Below, one piece after another: positions 61,728 through 64,000 of a stretch of 64,000 nucleotides of DNA (positions within the stretch are counted from its first letter, which is position 1; each line of letters begins with the position of its first letter). The notes beneath the pieces were generated by a model that saw nothing but the letters and a program-made list of their open reading frames with translations, did not search any database and had not been told where the DNA came from. The DNA is from Seongchinamella sediminis (GTDB lineage Bacteria > Pseudomonadota > Gammaproteobacteria > Pseudomonadales > Halieaceae). A program made the position numbers and the translations under genes. The stretch lies in contig NZ_QRAN01000005.1 in NCBI RefSeq assembly GCF_003457605.1, positions 62,001 to 126,000 of the forward strand, written 5' to 3'.

Positions 61728-63569
61728 TCAACCCGGCGGCACATACCAGATAGGGGAACTGAAAGCCCGCTCCTGGTGAACCAGCGGTACCGAGTCGTCC
61801 ATCTTTGCGCCAAAGCGGACCTTGTCGTAGAGCGTCCAGCGCGGTGTCGGGATTTCCAGGACCCGCAGGTAGTAAAAGGCCCGTTGCCCGGCCCGGAAGT
61901 CCGGGTCTGTCCACACGGTGACGAAAGCGTCTTCCCCGATGCTGTTGTCGTAGCTGGCTTTCTCCATGTTCACGGTATTGCCCACCGGCGGCAGTTTGCC
62001 ATCGGCATCGGGCTGGCGATCGCCCGACCAGGCCACATCGTAAATCTGTTCCTGTAGATTCCCTTTACTGTCTACCCAGCCCTTAACCACCTGTACCCGG
62101 TCCAGGGTAGCTCCCTGGGGATCGCGTTGGGCGGCCACGATGAAAGTGGGTGTGCTGCCCTTGCCGTCCGCCTTGAGGTCTGCGCCCATTGGCACGCCCC
62201 GCGCATAGCCCGCCCTGGCCAGGTCGGATTTGAGGTCGGACTCACTGAAATCGAAGCCGCCAAAGAAACGCAGCGTCATGCGTGGGCCGGTGGTGGCAAA
62301 GGTCTCCCGGCGCTTCATGGCGTCCCAGATGGCTTCCCGGGTGTTCTCGGTTGCCCATACGCCCATGGCGCCGGAGGCGGCCATTTCCCAGCCCATGTAG
62401 TTATCCGTTTCGCCTTCCAGCAGGGGGAAATCCCAGCGCTCCCCGCGCGGTTCCAGCGTCTTGAACTTGCCGTAAAAGTTGTCCTCTTCGGTGGTAGACA
62501 GTCCGGTGTGGGTATCGGTGCCGGCGTTGGCGCCATAGCGGAAGGGGTTAACCCCCAGCTCACCTTCAATGCGCATGCCCACCTTCAGTGCCTCGCGCCA
62601 GTATTCCCTCGGGAAAGAGCCATCGGGCTTGGGTACCAGGACCAGGTTGCCCCGGTCCCACAGGTCCCAGCTGGCAAACTCGTCCTCTGGTGAGAGCAGG
62701 GGGTGGGACTCGCTCTGGCCCTTTATCTGGGTCAGTTCGTAGAGCGGCTCGTAGCGAGCGCGGGTTGCGGCCCACTCCCTGGTCATCGGCGAACCATCGA
62801 ATTGCTGTTCTTCAAACATGCGGCCGTTGGACATGTTGCCGTTGTGGGGAATGGCCAGTACCTGGCCCCCGGTTTTATCCTCGTAGGCCTGCATCCACGC
62901 CCAGAGCTTTTTCGGCTCCTGGGTTTCAAAGGTGGTGAGGGGGCGGACCTGCGAGGCCCGGCCGGCCCCATCACGAAAAATCACGTTGCGGTGCAGGTTG
63001 TCACCGCCATCGGCGTTGACCGTCCACTCATAGGCGATAAAGGTGGTAAATTCGCCCGGCTTGTAATACTGCTCAGCGGCTTCAATGGTCTTGCTCCAGG
63101 CGGAATCCATCCACTTGGGGTCAGTCACCTGGCTGGGTAGTTGACCGTTGGACTGCATGCGCACCAACTCGCTTTTGGCTGAAGCCGCCGCCGCACCCCC
63201 TTCCTTGAGGGCCTCGCTCCAGCGCCTGAGGACAGGGCTCGCCATCATTTCCGGGTTGCCGGCAACAATTTCGTTGATGGTTCCCATCCCGTCGGAGTGG
63301 TCGGTAACCATGAACCAGTCGAAGGGGCGCTCCAGTCGGGCTTTTATGCCGGTGTTGGAGGTGACCTCCTGGCCGAGGCCGAACTGGTAGGCCTGGAAAG
63401 GGTCCAGCACCGCGCCGTCCATGCCGGCATCCGCCGACCAGCCGGTGTGGACGTGGGTATCGCCGAACAGGGCCTGGCGTGGATAGTCATCGCTGGCAAT
63501 GGCTGCAGAGGCGGCTAACAGGCCTGAATAAAGCAGGGCGGCCGCGAGAGAATGAGGGGTTCCGGACAC
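61728..63569 (-). CDS. DUF3604 family secreted protein
   Basis: 613 aa from the GTG at 63569, which follows GGAG; the frame also extends to an ATG at 63635. A signal peptide ends near ASAAIASDD. DUF3604 proteins are large, secreted proteins with a phosphoesterase (PHP)-like core; conserved FGDTHVHTGWSADAG and TDHSDGMG provide likely metal ligands. Function unknown. It marks the right edge of the accessory island and reads toward the PIN-like remnant. Confidence 0.82.
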   Translation of the reverse strand: MSGTPHSLAAALLYSGLLAASAAIASDDYPRQALFGDTHVHTGWSADAGMDGAVLDPFQAYQFGLGQEVTSNTGIKARLERPFDWFMVTDHSDGMGTINEIVAGNPEMMASPVLRRWSEALKEGGAAAASAKSELVRMQSNGQLPSQVTDPKWMDSAWSKTIEAAEQYYKPGEFTTFIAYEWTVNADGGDNLHRNVIFRDGAGRASQVRPLTTFETQEPKKLWAWMQAYEDKTGGQVLAIPHNGNMSNGRMFEEQQFDGSPMTREWAATRARYEPLYELTQIKGQSESHPLLSPEDEFASWDLWDRGNLVLVPKPDGSFPREYWREALKVGMRIEGELGVNPFRYGANAGTDTHTGLSTTEEDNFYGKFKTLEPRGERWDFPLLEGETDNYMGWEMAASGAMGVWATENTREAIWDAMKRRETFATTGPRMTLRFFGGFDFSESDLKSDLARAGYARGVPMGADLKADGKGSTPTFIVAAQRDPQGATLDRVQVVKGWVDSKGNLQEQIYDVAWSGDRQPDADGKLPPVGNTVNMEKASYDNSIGEDAFVTVWTDPDFRAGQRAFYYLRVLEIPTPRWTLYDKVRFGAKMDDSVPLVHQERAFSSPIWYVPPG

Positions 63570-63676
63570 GGTTAGGCTCCTATATTGGGGGTAATCCCTG
63601 CTAACAGAGTAGCAGTCGTTCGCCAGTTTGCCCAAATACGCCTCATGCCCAGTCGCTCAGTTGGCGTGGTAGCTAT

Positions 63677-64000
63677 TCATCCCTCCACCCTGATCGCCAG
63701 CGCCGTCCTCAAGCGCGCCGCCCCGAAGCTCGCCATGCGGGCAAAGTCGTCGCGGGCGATGGGCAGGTGCTGGCAGTCCAGGGCGAACTGGTCCTCGCGA
63801 CTGACATCGGGGTCGTGCACGTACAGGCAGTGCTCGTCGATGGCGGTGACCGTTACCCAATGCGGGCTTTTGCGGCCATCGAGGCGGTAGGTGCTGATTA
63901 GTACCAGCACTGCGCATCCCTGCTCCAGCCACTGTCCAATCTGCGTCATGTCGATTTCGGCATGGACTATCCCGACATTGAGGTCGACGGCCTGCTCGAC
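63677..64000 (-). CDS. C39-like peptidase domain protein, 3' part of gene
   Basis: The frame is open to the right edge, so the N-terminus lies outside. The visible about 107 residues resemble the C-terminal domain of 'GNAT acetyltransferase/peptidase C39' proteins, with HWVTVTAIDEHCLYVHDPD and a closing MASFGAARLRTAL segment. Such proteins are predicted to act on ribosomally made peptides; the GNAT half, if present, is out of view. Confidence 0.65.
   Translation of the reverse strand, partial: VEQAVDLNVGIVHAEIDMTQIGQWLEQGCAVLVLISTYRLDGRKSPHWVTVTAIDEHCLYVHDPDVSREDQFALDCQHLPIARDDFARMASFGAARLRTALAIRVEG

Overview
The window is chromosomal DNA from a GC-rich gammaproteobacterium, probably a marine one. 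The basis is gene content: tdh-kbl, an AbgT transporter beside an amidohydrolase, a DUF2868-DUF3482 pair, a retropepsin/transglutaminase-7TM/ATP-grasp operon, and a RimI/C39-type gene at the right edge. A Halieaceae/Cellvibrionales-like affiliation is my guess and is not proven by the sequence.

1-37.4 kb is housekeeping and metabolic sequence. It opens with the 3' part of a secreted subtilisin-like protease, a periplasmic beta-propeller amidohydrolase with an AbgT transporter, and a DUF3833 lipoprotein. Next come an LLM-class flavin oxidoreductase and a branched-chain 2-oxoacid dehydrogenase operon (E1 alpha, E1 beta, E2) that runs into a Ser/Thr kinase gene. Then follow an NTF2-like protein divergent from an HsaA-like flavin monooxygenase, a trypsin-like protein, a UbiA prenyltransferase, small membrane proteins and lipoproteins, the DUF2868-DUF3482 pair, a large LuxR (LAL/MalT-type) regulator divergent from a secreted protein, the threonine catabolic pair tdh-kbl with a YheT-like hydrolase, the overlapping protease/7TM/ATP-grasp operon, and a CoA-transferase.

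A tRNA-Arg(ACG) with a good promoter and terminator (37.4-37.6 kb) marks the edge of a 24-kb defence and toxin-antitoxin island that ends at a DUF3604 gene at 61.7 kb. From left to right it holds an AbiE pair, then hsdM-hsdS overlapping a Gabija pair (gajA-gajB). After gajB lies a short remnant of an hsdR start, a DUF222/HNH endonuclease gene on the other strand, a Fic gene with its own palindrome, the intact hsdR overlapping fic, and a DUF45-type metallopeptidase. The rest is a hipBA pair, wrecked IS21 and IS66 elements, a second hipBA pair, a second Fic gene, and fragments of PIN-like, Fic, SMEK-like and abortive-infection-like genes. No integrase or att repeat was found.

The most notable locus is 39.4-52.0 kb, where Gabija is translationally linked to a type I restriction-modification operon, and the hsdR start occurs twice, once intact and once as a fragment, on either side of the HNH and Fic genes. 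Two 47-bp near-identical repeats inside fragments of PIN-like genes (54.1 and 61.5 kb) bound the IS66/hipBA/Fic segment.
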